From contig JAFQFS010000037.1 of NCBI GenBank assembly GCA_017398585.1, positions 1 through 38,069 of the forward strand: a stretch of 38,069 bases of DNA, in the 5' to 3' direction. Within the stretch, counting starts at the first letter, position 1, and the number at the start of each line of letters is the position of its first letter. The notes beneath the pieces were generated by a model. The model saw only the letters and a program-made list of their open reading frames with translations. It was not told the origin of the DNA and searched no databases. The stretch comes from Clostridia bacterium (lineage in GTDB: Bacteria; Bacillota; Clostridia; Oscillospirales; CAG-272). Position numbers and translations under genes: made by a program. Below, piece by piece: positions 32,549 to 38,069 of the stretch.

Positions 32549-33704
32549 AAAGCATTTTCGTCCGCTTCACCCACGCGTCCCAGCGCGGGTCGGCGGTGAT
32601 CTCCGCGTACACGCCGTCGTAATCCGGCGCCGTCCAGACGGGCCAGTGATCCGCAAGATCAGGCGCGATTTTACCGTGTACCCAGCGTTCCTTCCGCATC
32701 GGGACGGACGAGAGCAGGGGAGCCGTGTAGGTCGGATCGTCTTCGGTTTTGACGCGGTCGTACAGGGCGTTGAATTGTTCCGCGTGTTCTGCTGCCTTGC
32801 CGAGCGAAGCGAACGCTTCGTCGTGCATGCCGCACCGCCACTGGTGTTCGGACAGATACATCAGAAGTTCGCAGACGACGGCATGGTACCCGCCCATATT
32901 GCCGTCCTCGAACAGCAGTTCGAACAGGCCGACAACGCCGGACAGCATCCGGACGGGCAGGTCACCGTCAAACAGTGCACGTCTGCTCATGAGGGTATAG
33001 ACGGTCTGATTCGCGAATTCGTTCGCCAGCTCGACGAGGGATTCGCCTTCGTACCGGTGCTTTTCCGCGCCGTCGACGGCGTACGAACGCATGAGTTCGC
33101 GGGAATACCGGAGCGGCGGCATCCGTTCTGCGAGAGCGAGCCCTTTTTCGTACTCGCCGAGATTGCAGTACAGGAGCGTGAGGCTGAAGACCGAATCGTG
33201 CAGGATTTCCGGATCCTTTGCGCCGGCGATGACGGTTTCGAACAGTTTTACAGATTCACGCCAGTAAGGATTTTCGCGATGCCGTTCGATGTCGTGGACG
33301 AGATAGCCGTCGCTGTTGTAATCAATGTGTTCGTGAAGGTTCCGCCAGCCCGCTTCGGAGAGGGCGGCGGCAAGCTGATACTGAATCCGTTCATCACCGG
33401 GAAAGTCGAGAATGGCGGCACGGAGCATGGAAAGACGTTTGTCCACGTCTGTTTCACTGTTTGCTTCACGGACGACGGCGGCGATTTTCGCTTCACGTTC
33501 ACTCCGGAAGCCGAACAGTCCGTCGATGGATGTGCCGAAATAGTTTGCGATGGCGGGGAGCAGCTCGAGGTCAGGGTAAGTTGTGCCCATTTCCCAGCGG
33601 CTGACTGCCTGCGGAGAGACGCCGAGTGCGTCCGCGGTTTCTGCCTGCGTCCGGTTGTCACGCAGACGCAGTTCGCGGATTTTCTGACCGATATTGACTT
33701 GCAT
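32547..33704 (-). CDS. XRE-family regulator with long helical C-terminal domain (paralog 2)
   Basis: A 385-residue protein with the same design as the regulator at 30376-31479: helix-turn-helix at about 6-60 (IGQKIRELRLRDNRTQAETADALGVSPQAVSRWEMG), the TTYPDLELLPAIANYFGTSIDGLFG extension, then about 300 helical residues with scattered Trp/Tyr. The start codon is preceded by repeat H instead of a clear Shine-Dalgarno; only a GAGAAA remnant lies upstream. Its promoter carries the same ACTTTATTATAGCAG string as its paralog. Duplication of an ancestral regulator is likely; ligand and targets are unknown. Confidence 0.88.
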   Translation of the reverse strand: MQVNIGQKIRELRLRDNRTQAETADALGVSPQAVSRWEMGTTYPDLELLPAIANYFGTSIDGLFGFRSEREAKIAAVVREANSETDVDKRLSMLRAAILDFPGDERIQYQLAAALSEAGWRNLHEHIDYNSDGYLVHDIERHRENPYWRESVKLFETVIAGAKDPEILHDSVFSLTLLYCNLGEYEKGLALAERMPPLRYSRELMRSYAVDGAEKHRYEGESLVELANEFANQTVYTLMSRRALFDGDLPVRMLSGVVGLFELLFEDGNMGGYHAVVCELLMYLSEHQWRCGMHDEAFASLGKAAEHAEQFNALYDRVKTEDDPTYTAPLLSSVPMRKERWVHGKIAPDLADHWPVWTAPDYDGVYAEITADPRWDAWVKRTKML

Positions 33705-33716
33705 GGTGTGATTTCT

Positions 33717-33770
33717 CGGGGAAAACTTTTTTGAAAAAAAGTTTTCCCCGAACCCCTTTCAAAAAACTTC
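33717..33770 (-). repeat. Intergenic repeat H (5' side of XRE paralog 2)
   Basis: CGGGGAAAACTTTTTT, G, AAAAAAAGTTTTCCCCG (33717-33750), then AACCCCTTTCAAAAAACTTC. Read on the minus strand this is the 5'-side arrangement seen before acnA and icd, ending 12 bp from the start codon. Confidence 0.87.
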
Positions 33771-33815
33771 AATCTGTTACAGAGAGAATGATGTGTGGGA
33801 ACCGGTTCTGACTTT

Positions 33816-33844
33816 ATTATAGCAGGTGGGGACATCCGGATCAA
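33816..33844 (-). promoter_or_regulatory. Promoter of XRE paralog 2
   Basis: Minus strand TTGATC (33844-33839), 17-bp spacer, TATAAT (33821-33816). A perfect GAACCGGTTC palindrome (33799-33808) lies downstream of the -10, and CGGTTG/CAACCG half-sites (33853-33858, 33868-33873) lie upstream of the -35; both are candidate operators. Confidence 0.75.
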
Positions 33845-33949
33845 GCATCAATCGGTTGCGGGATTTTCAACCGGAGTGGGAATAATTTTGCGCAATGTAG
33901 AACATAGGGACTGCGGGATTATTAAGGAGGATTCATTATTGAAAAAAGG

Positions 33950-33978
33950 TTGACAGGTTTCCGAAAATTCTGTATAAT
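33950..33978 (+). promoter_or_regulatory. Strong promoter of the solute-binding lipoprotein gene
   Basis: TTGACA (33950-33955), 17-bp spacer, TATAAT (33973-33978): full consensus. Confidence 0.93.
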
Positions 33979-34013
33979 GAATTTACCACATTATTAATGT
34001 ACGGAGAAAAACT

Positions 34014-35525
34014 ATGAAAAAAACGCTCTCACTTATTCTTGCCATGCTGATGCTGGCATCCGCCGCCGCTCTGACCGCCTGCAGCGACGCGGGAACCGAC
34101 AACACCGATACGACCGATCCCACCGCGCAGACCGCGTCCCCTTCCGCTGAGGAAGAAACCGAAGCCGAAACCGATGCGGCGGACGCACGTGCGGCTGTTC
34201 CGGACGATCTTCCGGAAAAGGACTTTGACGGACGCACCTTCTACGTTCTCGGCACCGACGAATCCAACTACGGTGCATATATCGCTGTAGAAGAACTGAA
34301 CGGTGAAGTGGTAAACGACGCTGTCTACTCCCGTAACCTTGCCATTGAAGAACGTTTCAACGCCAAGGTCGGCCGTAACTCCGCAGGTACCGCTGCCGAT
34401 GCATACACCACCGCGTCCACGATGATCAAGACCGCAGCACAGGCGGGGGACACCGATTCTTTCCACCTGGTTTCCTACCACGTGGTAGAAGCGGGCGGCG
34501 TTGCCGTACAGGGCTACTTCATGAACTGGTACGATATCCCCTACATCAACTTCGAAAAGCCGTGGTGGTCCGATTCCACTGTGAACGACCTCTCCATGAA
34601 CAACCACTGCTTCCTCGCGGTCGGTGACGCGGCGGTCTCCTCCATCTCCCAGACCTACTGCGTTATCTTCGACAAGGACGCGGCAAAGAACTATGCGATC
34701 GAAGACGTTTACGGTACCGTACGCGAAGGCAAGTGGACCGTCGACTACATCAACAACATCTGCACGACCGTTACCCTCGACGTGGACGGCGACGGTCAGA
34801 TGACCGAAGCGGACTACTACGGTCTGTCTTCCAGCCCGTATTCCAACGTGAACACCTACCTCTGGGCGTTTGACAACCAGATCTTCACCAAGAACGAAGA
34901 AGGCGTTCTCGAACTTTCCTACTACAACGAACGTCTCGTACGGATCTTCGAAGAAGTATACGCGCTCTTCAAGGAAACCAACGGCGTATGGGCGCCGGTC
35001 GGCAACGGTCACTTTGTTGGCATCGACCAGTTCCGCAACTACGGTTCTCTCTTCACCAATGCGCTCCTCTCCTTCACGACCACCTACCTTGCGGACTATG
35101 AACACGAATACGGCATCATCCCGTATCCGAAGCTCGATGAAGCACAGGCGAGATACAAGACCATGGTTGACGGTAACCACGAAGCAATGGCGATCGCAAA
35201 GAACGCAGTTGACCTCGAATTCATCGGTGTTATGACCGAAGTAATGTGTGCGGAAGCATACAAGCAGATTGTTCCCGCATACTATGACGTATGTCTGAAG
35301 CAGCGTTACGCATCTTCTCCGGACGACGCGGAAATGATCGAGCTTTGCGTGGACTCCAGAGTCTTTGACCTCGGCTACGTATACGACAACTGGAAGGGCG
35401 TTTCCTTCTACATGGAATCCCTCATCAACGCGGGCAACAAGGACATCACCTCCCACTATCAGAAGAACGAAAAGGCAGCTTCCAAGTACTACCAGAAAGT
35501 TGTCGACATGTTCTACGAAGACTAA
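34014..35525 (+). CDS. Extracellular solute-binding lipoprotein (ABC sugar-uptake type)
   Basis: A 503-residue secreted lipoprotein: KK-led signal, lipobox ALTAC with Cys at 23, then an acidic Asp/Thr/Glu linker to about residue 60. The mature part starts KDFDGRTFYVLGTDESNYG and contains EVVNDAVYSRNLAIEERFNAKVG, which is common in clostridial family 1 extracellular solute-binding proteins for oligosaccharides. Later text FTTTYLADYEHEYGIIPYPKLDE matches the hinge region of that family. No permease or ATPase genes are adjacent, so it would have to share transport components encoded elsewhere. GGAG at 34003-34006 and a consensus promoter suggest high expression. The ligand is unknown; a fucosidase gene follows. 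Confidence 0.88.
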   Translation: MKKTLSLILAMLMLASAAALTACSDAGTDNTDTTDPTAQTASPSAEEETEAETDAADARAAVPDDLPEKDFDGRTFYVLGTDESNYGAYIAVEELNGEVVNDAVYSRNLAIEERFNAKVGRNSAGTAADAYTTASTMIKTAAQAGDTDSFHLVSYHVVEAGGVAVQGYFMNWYDIPYINFEKPWWSDSTVNDLSMNNHCFLAVGDAAVSSISQTYCVIFDKDAAKNYAIEDVYGTVREGKWTVDYINNICTTVTLDVDGDGQMTEADYYGLSSSPYSNVNTYLWAFDNQIFTKNEEGVLELSYYNERLVRIFEEVYALFKETNGVWAPVGNGHFVGIDQFRNYGSLFTNALLSFTTTYLADYEHEYGIIPYPKLDEAQARYKTMVDGNHEAMAIAKNAVDLEFIGVMTEVMCAEAYKQIVPAYYDVCLKQRYASSPDDAEMIELCVDSRVFDLGYVYDNWKGVSFYMESLINAGNKDITSHYQKNEKAASKYYQKVVDMFYED

Positions 35526-35542
35526 GACCATCCGGTCAGATC

Positions 35543-35575
35543 AAAGGCGGAAGTCGCAGAGACTTCCGCCTTTTT
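35543..35575 (+). terminator. Terminator of the solute-binding lipoprotein gene
   Basis: Perfect 13-bp stem AAAGGCGGAAGTC (35543-35555) and GACTTCCGCCTTT (35561-35573), loop GCAGA, with a run of five Ts. Confidence 0.93.
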
Positions 35576-35615
35576 GTGTCCGGAGCCGGTTCTGCGGAAC
35601 GGAGGAAAAATCGGG

Positions 35616-35631
35616 CGGATTGCGGAATCCG
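35616..35631 (+). promoter_or_regulatory. Candidate operator at the fucosidase promoter
   Basis: CGGATT, GCGG, AATCCG is an inverted repeat ending 2 bp before the -35 box. It includes TGCGGAATCCG, identical to 11 bases of the palindrome over the beta-helix operon promoter. Confidence 0.5.
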
Positions 35632-35633
35632 TC

Positions 35634-35662
35634 TTGCGCGGGGGACGGAATTGTGATAAAAT
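35634..35662 (+). promoter_or_regulatory. Promoter of the fucosidase gene
   Basis: TTGCGC (35634-35639), 17-bp spacer, TAAAAT (35657-35662), 33 bp ahead of the start. Confidence 0.65.
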
Positions 35663-35695
35663 GAAAGAAAAAAGCTCATGAGAGGAGATTTTACT

Positions 35696-36661
35696 ATGAC
35701 CAACCGCGAATGGTTCAAGCAGGCTCAGTTCGGCATGATGATCCACTGGGGACTTTATTCGCTTCCCGCAGGGGAATGGAAAGGCAGACGGATGGAGGAC
35801 ATCGGCGAATGGGCGCAGCAGTATTTCCGCATTCCGAACGCCGAATACGCCCGTCTCGCTGCGGCGTTCAATCCCATTCTGTTCAACGCCGAGGAATGGG
35901 TGGATCTCGCAATGGACGCGGGAATGAAGTACATGGTGTTCACTTCCAAGCACCACGACGGCTTTGCGATGTTCAAATCCGAGGTGTCGAAGTACAATAT
36001 CGTGGACGCAACGCCGTTCGGACGCGACGTGACCGCCGAACTTGCCGAAGCCTGCTATAAGAAGGGGCTGAAATTCGGTCTTTATTATTCGCAGGACCTT
36101 GACTGGAACCATCCGCACGGCGGCGGTTACAAATGGGGAAAGACCTGGTGCGGCGACAAGGCGTACTGGACCAACAACTGGGATTTCCCGGACGACGACA
36201 GGAAGGATTTCTCGATCTGCTTCGAGGAAAAGATCAAGCCGCAGGTCACGGAGATTCTCACAAAGTACGGCGATCTCTGTCTGATCTGGTTTGACGTACC
36301 CTCCACCATTTCCCGTGAACAGACCGATGAGCTTTACAATCTTGTCAAGAAATATCAGCCTGACTGTCTCGTGAATTCCCGCATCGGCAACGGATACGGT
36401 GACTACGCATCGGCAGGGGACAACGAGATTCCCGACGATGACAAATCCGCGATGCTCTACGAAACCCCGGCGACTCTCAATGACACGTGGGGCTACAAGT
36501 CGTTCGATGCGAACTGGAAGAGCGCGGAGCGGATCATTGAGATCAAAAATCATCTGGCGGTGCGCGGCGCGAACTACCTTCTCAACGTAGGGCCGGACTA
36601 TCTCGGACGCATTCCCGCACCCTCTGTGGATATCCTCCGAGAAGTCGGAAGAAGAAGCTGA
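35696..36661 (+). CDS. GH29 alpha-L-fucosidase, short form
   Basis: A 321-residue enzyme without a signal peptide, probably acting on imported fucosylated oligosaccharides. The barrel motifs are clear: FGMMIHWGLYSLPAGEW, MKYMVFTSKHHDGFAMFKSE, GLKFGLYYSQDLDWNHP, and CLIWFDVP with the nucleophile at about Asp200. The start is ATG 35696, 8 bp after AGGAGA; an upstream ATG at 35678 lacks a site. It stops soon after GANYLLNVGPDYLGRIP, so the usual C-terminal beta-sandwich of roughly 100 residues is absent and it is shorter than typical GH29 proteins of about 450. The stop is followed by a good terminator, so this is probably the natural length. Confidence 0.92.
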   Translation: MTNREWFKQAQFGMMIHWGLYSLPAGEWKGRRMEDIGEWAQQYFRIPNAEYARLAAAFNPILFNAEEWVDLAMDAGMKYMVFTSKHHDGFAMFKSEVSKYNIVDATPFGRDVTAELAEACYKKGLKFGLYYSQDLDWNHPHGGGYKWGKTWCGDKAYWTNNWDFPDDDRKDFSICFEEKIKPQVTEILTKYGDLCLIWFDVPSTISREQTDELYNLVKKYQPDCLVNSRIGNGYGDYASAGDNEIPDDDKSAMLYETPATLNDTWGYKSFDANWKSAERIIEIKNHLAVRGANYLLNVGPDYLGRIPAPSVDILREVGRRS

Positions 36662-36675
36662 AAAAATCCGATAAA

Positions 36676-36710
36676 AAACAGGGCTGAAACTTATCGTTTC
36701 AGCCCTGTTT
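36676..36710 (+). terminator. Terminator of the fucosidase gene
   Basis: Perfect 15-bp stem AAACAGGGCTGAAAC (36676-36690) and GTTTCAGCCCTGTTT (36696-36710), loop TTATC. It abuts the tRNA fragment. Confidence 0.9.
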
Positions 36711-36713
36711 CAA

Positions 36714-36764
36714 CGCAGGGTGTGGGATTCGAACCCACGTGGGTTGCCCCAAACGGTTTTCAAG
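36714..36764 (-). pseudogene. 3' fragment of tRNA-Ser(UGA): attachment site of an integrative element
   Basis: On the minus strand the sequence has, in order, the anticodon-loop end CTTGAAAACCGT (anticodon TGA), a serine-type variable arm GGGGCAACCC, a complete T arm GTGGG-TTCGAAT-CCCAC, the 3' acceptor strand ACCCTGC and discriminator G. Upstream of the anticodon loop the sequence cannot form the other half of the anticodon stem, a D arm or the 5' acceptor strand, so only the 3' half is present. This is the classic scar left when an element integrates at the anticodon loop of a tRNA gene. The mobile element lies at higher coordinates. Confidence 0.8.
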
Positions 36765-36869
36765 TTTTTGAGGGCGCTTACCGACTTTCCTCTTATCGTC
36801 TCGATTATACTCTGATTTTTCGTGAAAATCAAGCAATTTCAGCCCAATATTGCACATTTTTCGGAAAAT

Positions 36870-36890
36870 TGCGAGAAAACTGCGAGAAAA
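36870..36890 (+). repeat. Direct repeat of TGCGAGAAAA
   Basis: TGCGAGAAAA at 36870-36879 and again at 36881-36890, one helical turn apart, between the tRNA fragment and the excisionase-like gene. This is where integrase arm sites or excisionase sites would be expected. Confidence 0.5.
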
Positions 36891-36923
36891 ATCACCCTGA
36901 TTTTCAAAAAAATCTGCATCGAT

Positions 36924-36959
36924 TTCCTGTTCCGCTGTCGGTAATAAACAGAACAGGAA
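36924..36959 (+). promoter_or_regulatory. Hairpin covering the ribosome site of the excisionase-like gene
   Basis: TTCCTGTTC (36924-36932) and GAACAGGAA (36951-36959) are perfect 9-bp inverted arms. The second arm contains most of the AGGAAG ribosome site, 8 bp before the ATG at 36969. Confidence 0.5.
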
Positions 36960-36968
36960 GATATAAAA

Positions 36969-37448
36969 ATGACACAGGATGAACTGAAAAAAGAACTGCA
37001 GCGGATGATGCAGAAGTGTCCGCAATGCCTGACGCCAGGTAAAATACGCCGTTACACACTCTTGGGCAAAAACAGAATATATAATCTGATCCATTCTGGT
37101 GAGATTCCAGCCTTTATTTATCAGGGGACTTATGTTATCAACAAGGATGATGTAATCGAATACCTGCTGAAGCACAGTGAAGATGCAGGACGCGGCTTTA
37201 AGGCATGTGAAAATGTCAACCCAGGTACAGTCGAACCTACCGAATATTTCGGAGAGAAGGTGTCGGGAGAGAACCATTTTTTAAAGGGTTCTCTCCTGAC
37301 AGACGGAAGCCGCAGTCTATATCGGTATTCAAAATCATTCAGGATTTACTTGCACCGTCAAAGACGAAAGGCAAATCACAGTTCCAGATGCTCATCAATC
37401 AGCTTCCGGAAGAACACAAGGCTCGGTGGTTCGCAGGCGCGGCGATGA
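36969..37448 (+). CDS. Excisionase-like DNA-binding protein with aberrant C-terminus
   Basis: A 159-codon frame. Residues 1-75 form a small winged-helix/excisionase-type domain (LLGKNRIYNLIHSGEIPAFIYQGTYVINKDDVIEYLLKHS), as used by integrative elements to direct excision, preceded by a CPQC motif. From about residue 80 the text becomes low in pattern and Arg/Ser-rich, and from about 37325 the same DNA codes, in another frame, for a conjugation coupling protein. The tail is therefore probably an artefact of a deletion that joined the two genes. The location next to the tRNA fragment supports the mobile-element role. Whether the protein is still active is unknown. Confidence 0.72.
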   Translation: MTQDELKKELQRMMQKCPQCLTPGKIRRYTLLGKNRIYNLIHSGEIPAFIYQGTYVINKDDVIEYLLKHSEDAGRGFKACENVNPGTVEPTEYFGEKVSGENHFLKGSLLTDGSRSLYRYSKSFRIYLHRQRRKANHSSRCSSISFRKNTRLGGSQARR

Positions 37449-38069
37449 ACACCGGTGAACAGGCGATGGCATCGGTTATGTCCACGGCACTGTCACGTCT
37501 GAACACATTTCTCGACAGTGAACTCGAGCAGGTTCTCTGTTTCGATACCGCCATTGATGCCGAGCGATTCTGCAAAACAAAATCTGCCATCTTTATCGTA
37601 CTTCCCGAAGAAGACAGCAGCAAGCATTTCATGGTGTCGCTGATCGTCCAGCAGTTATACAGAGAAATCCTCGCCGTCGCCGATGAGCATGGCGGGAAGT
37701 TACCGAACCGTGTGATGATGTACCTCGATGAGTTCGGCACCATCCCGAAGATCAGTGATGCGGAAGTCATGTTCTCGGCTTCCCGTTCCCGTTGGTGCAG
37801 TATTGTTGCGATCATTCAGTCCTTTGCACAGCTCACGAAAAACTACGGCAGAGAGGGCGAAGAAATCATCGTAGACAATACCCAGCTCACAGTGTTCGGC
37901 GGGTTCGCTCCTAACAGTGAATCAGCAGAACGGCTGTCGAAATCCCTTGGTACACGAACCGTGCAGTCCGGCTCCATCAGCCGTGGAAAAAACGATCCCT
38001 CCCAATCCTTACAGATGATTGAGAGGGCATTGATGACACCGGATGAATTGAAAAGTCTGCCGAAAGGTA
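37325..38069 (+). pseudogene. 5'-truncated type IV coupling protein (VirD4/TraG family), 3' end outside window
   Basis: A frame open from 37211 to the window end matches the second half of conjugative coupling ATPases: FQMLINQLPEEHKARWFAGAAMNTGE, SAIFIVLPEEDSSKHFMVSLIVQQLY, the Walker B-like MMYLDEFGTIPKI at about 37717-37755, SRWCSIVAIIQSFAQLTKNYGREG and NTQLTVFGGF. The family is normally about 600 residues and starts with membrane helices and a Walker A motif; all of that is absent. Recognisable similarity begins near 37325, directly after the excisionase-like gene in another frame. A deletion removing the 5' part is the simplest reading. Type IV coupling proteins pump DNA during conjugation, so this is a remnant of an integrative conjugative element. 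Confidence 0.8.

Noticed and set aside
36714..36800. Complete tRNA-Ser gene
   Set aside because: No 5' acceptor strand, D arm or matching anticodon stem is present upstream of the anticodon loop on the minus strand; only the 3' half is there.

Overview
The window looks like a chromosome segment from an anaerobic Gram-positive Clostridia-class bacterium, probably an uncultured gut member of the Oscillospirales or a relative. This is inferred from S-layer-homology (SLH) proteins, a cohesin/dockerin pair, clostridial-type FeoA/FeoB with a FeoB-associated Cys-rich peptide, sigma-A promoters with 17-bp spacers, strong AGGAGG-type ribosome sites, lipoproteins with a Leu-x-x-Cys lipobox, and moderate to high GC with many GAA/GAC/AAC codons. 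No 16S gene is present, so the placement is tentative.

Layout. (1) 1-9247, cell surface: a dockerin-bearing transglutaminase-like protein (5' end outside the window) is followed 21 bp later by a secreted protein with two tandem cohesin-like domains and three SLH repeats. Convergent to them is a second SLH protein with a proline/cysteine ladder. (2) 9588-12256, iron: feoA, feoB and a 57-residue FeoB-associated peptide, with three copies of a GTTAG-N6-CTAAC palindrome and a terminator-like hairpin between feoA and feoB. (3) 12271-14272, purine salvage: hpt and an NCS2 permease with overlapping ends. (4) 14567-16402: a ZIP metal transporter and a D-lactate dehydrogenase with a Cys-rich tail. (5) 16589-23615, plant-glycan use: an alpha-L-rhamnosidase-like enzyme, a membrane-anchored unknown, and a tight three-gene operon (beta-helix glycosidase-like protein, SAM methyltransferase, URO-D-fold methyltransferase-like protein). 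(6) 23745-28355: aconitase, NADP isocitrate dehydrogenase and a two-TM unknown, separated by large palindromic repeats. (7) 28541-33704: a discoidin-domain lipoprotein, GreA, and two paralogous XRE regulators flanking a glycerophosphodiester phosphodiesterase. (8) 33950-36661: a solute-binding lipoprotein and a short GH29 alpha-L-fucosidase. (9) 36714-38069: a tRNA-Ser 3' fragment marking an integration site, then an excisionase-like gene running into a 5'-truncated conjugative coupling protein, which is the eroded edge of an integrative element.

The most notable items are as follows. First, a compact cohesin-SLH anchor and its dockerin client lie in one operon, and the client carries a transglutaminase/cysteine-protease-like domain instead of a glycosidase. 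Second, a family of intergenic repeats (palindrome GGGGAAAACTTTTT/AAAAAGTTTTCCCC plus a conserved tail) brackets single genes in inverted orientation and forms one roughly 235-bp near-complete palindrome. Third, an 11-bp motif is shared by the promoters of the beta-helix operon and the fucosidase gene, suggesting a common regulator and possibly the use of O-methylated or fucosylated pectin sugars. Fourth, the tRNA-Ser fragment predicts where the intact tRNA and the far end of the mobile element should lie. All function calls come from reading motifs by eye; no database search was run.
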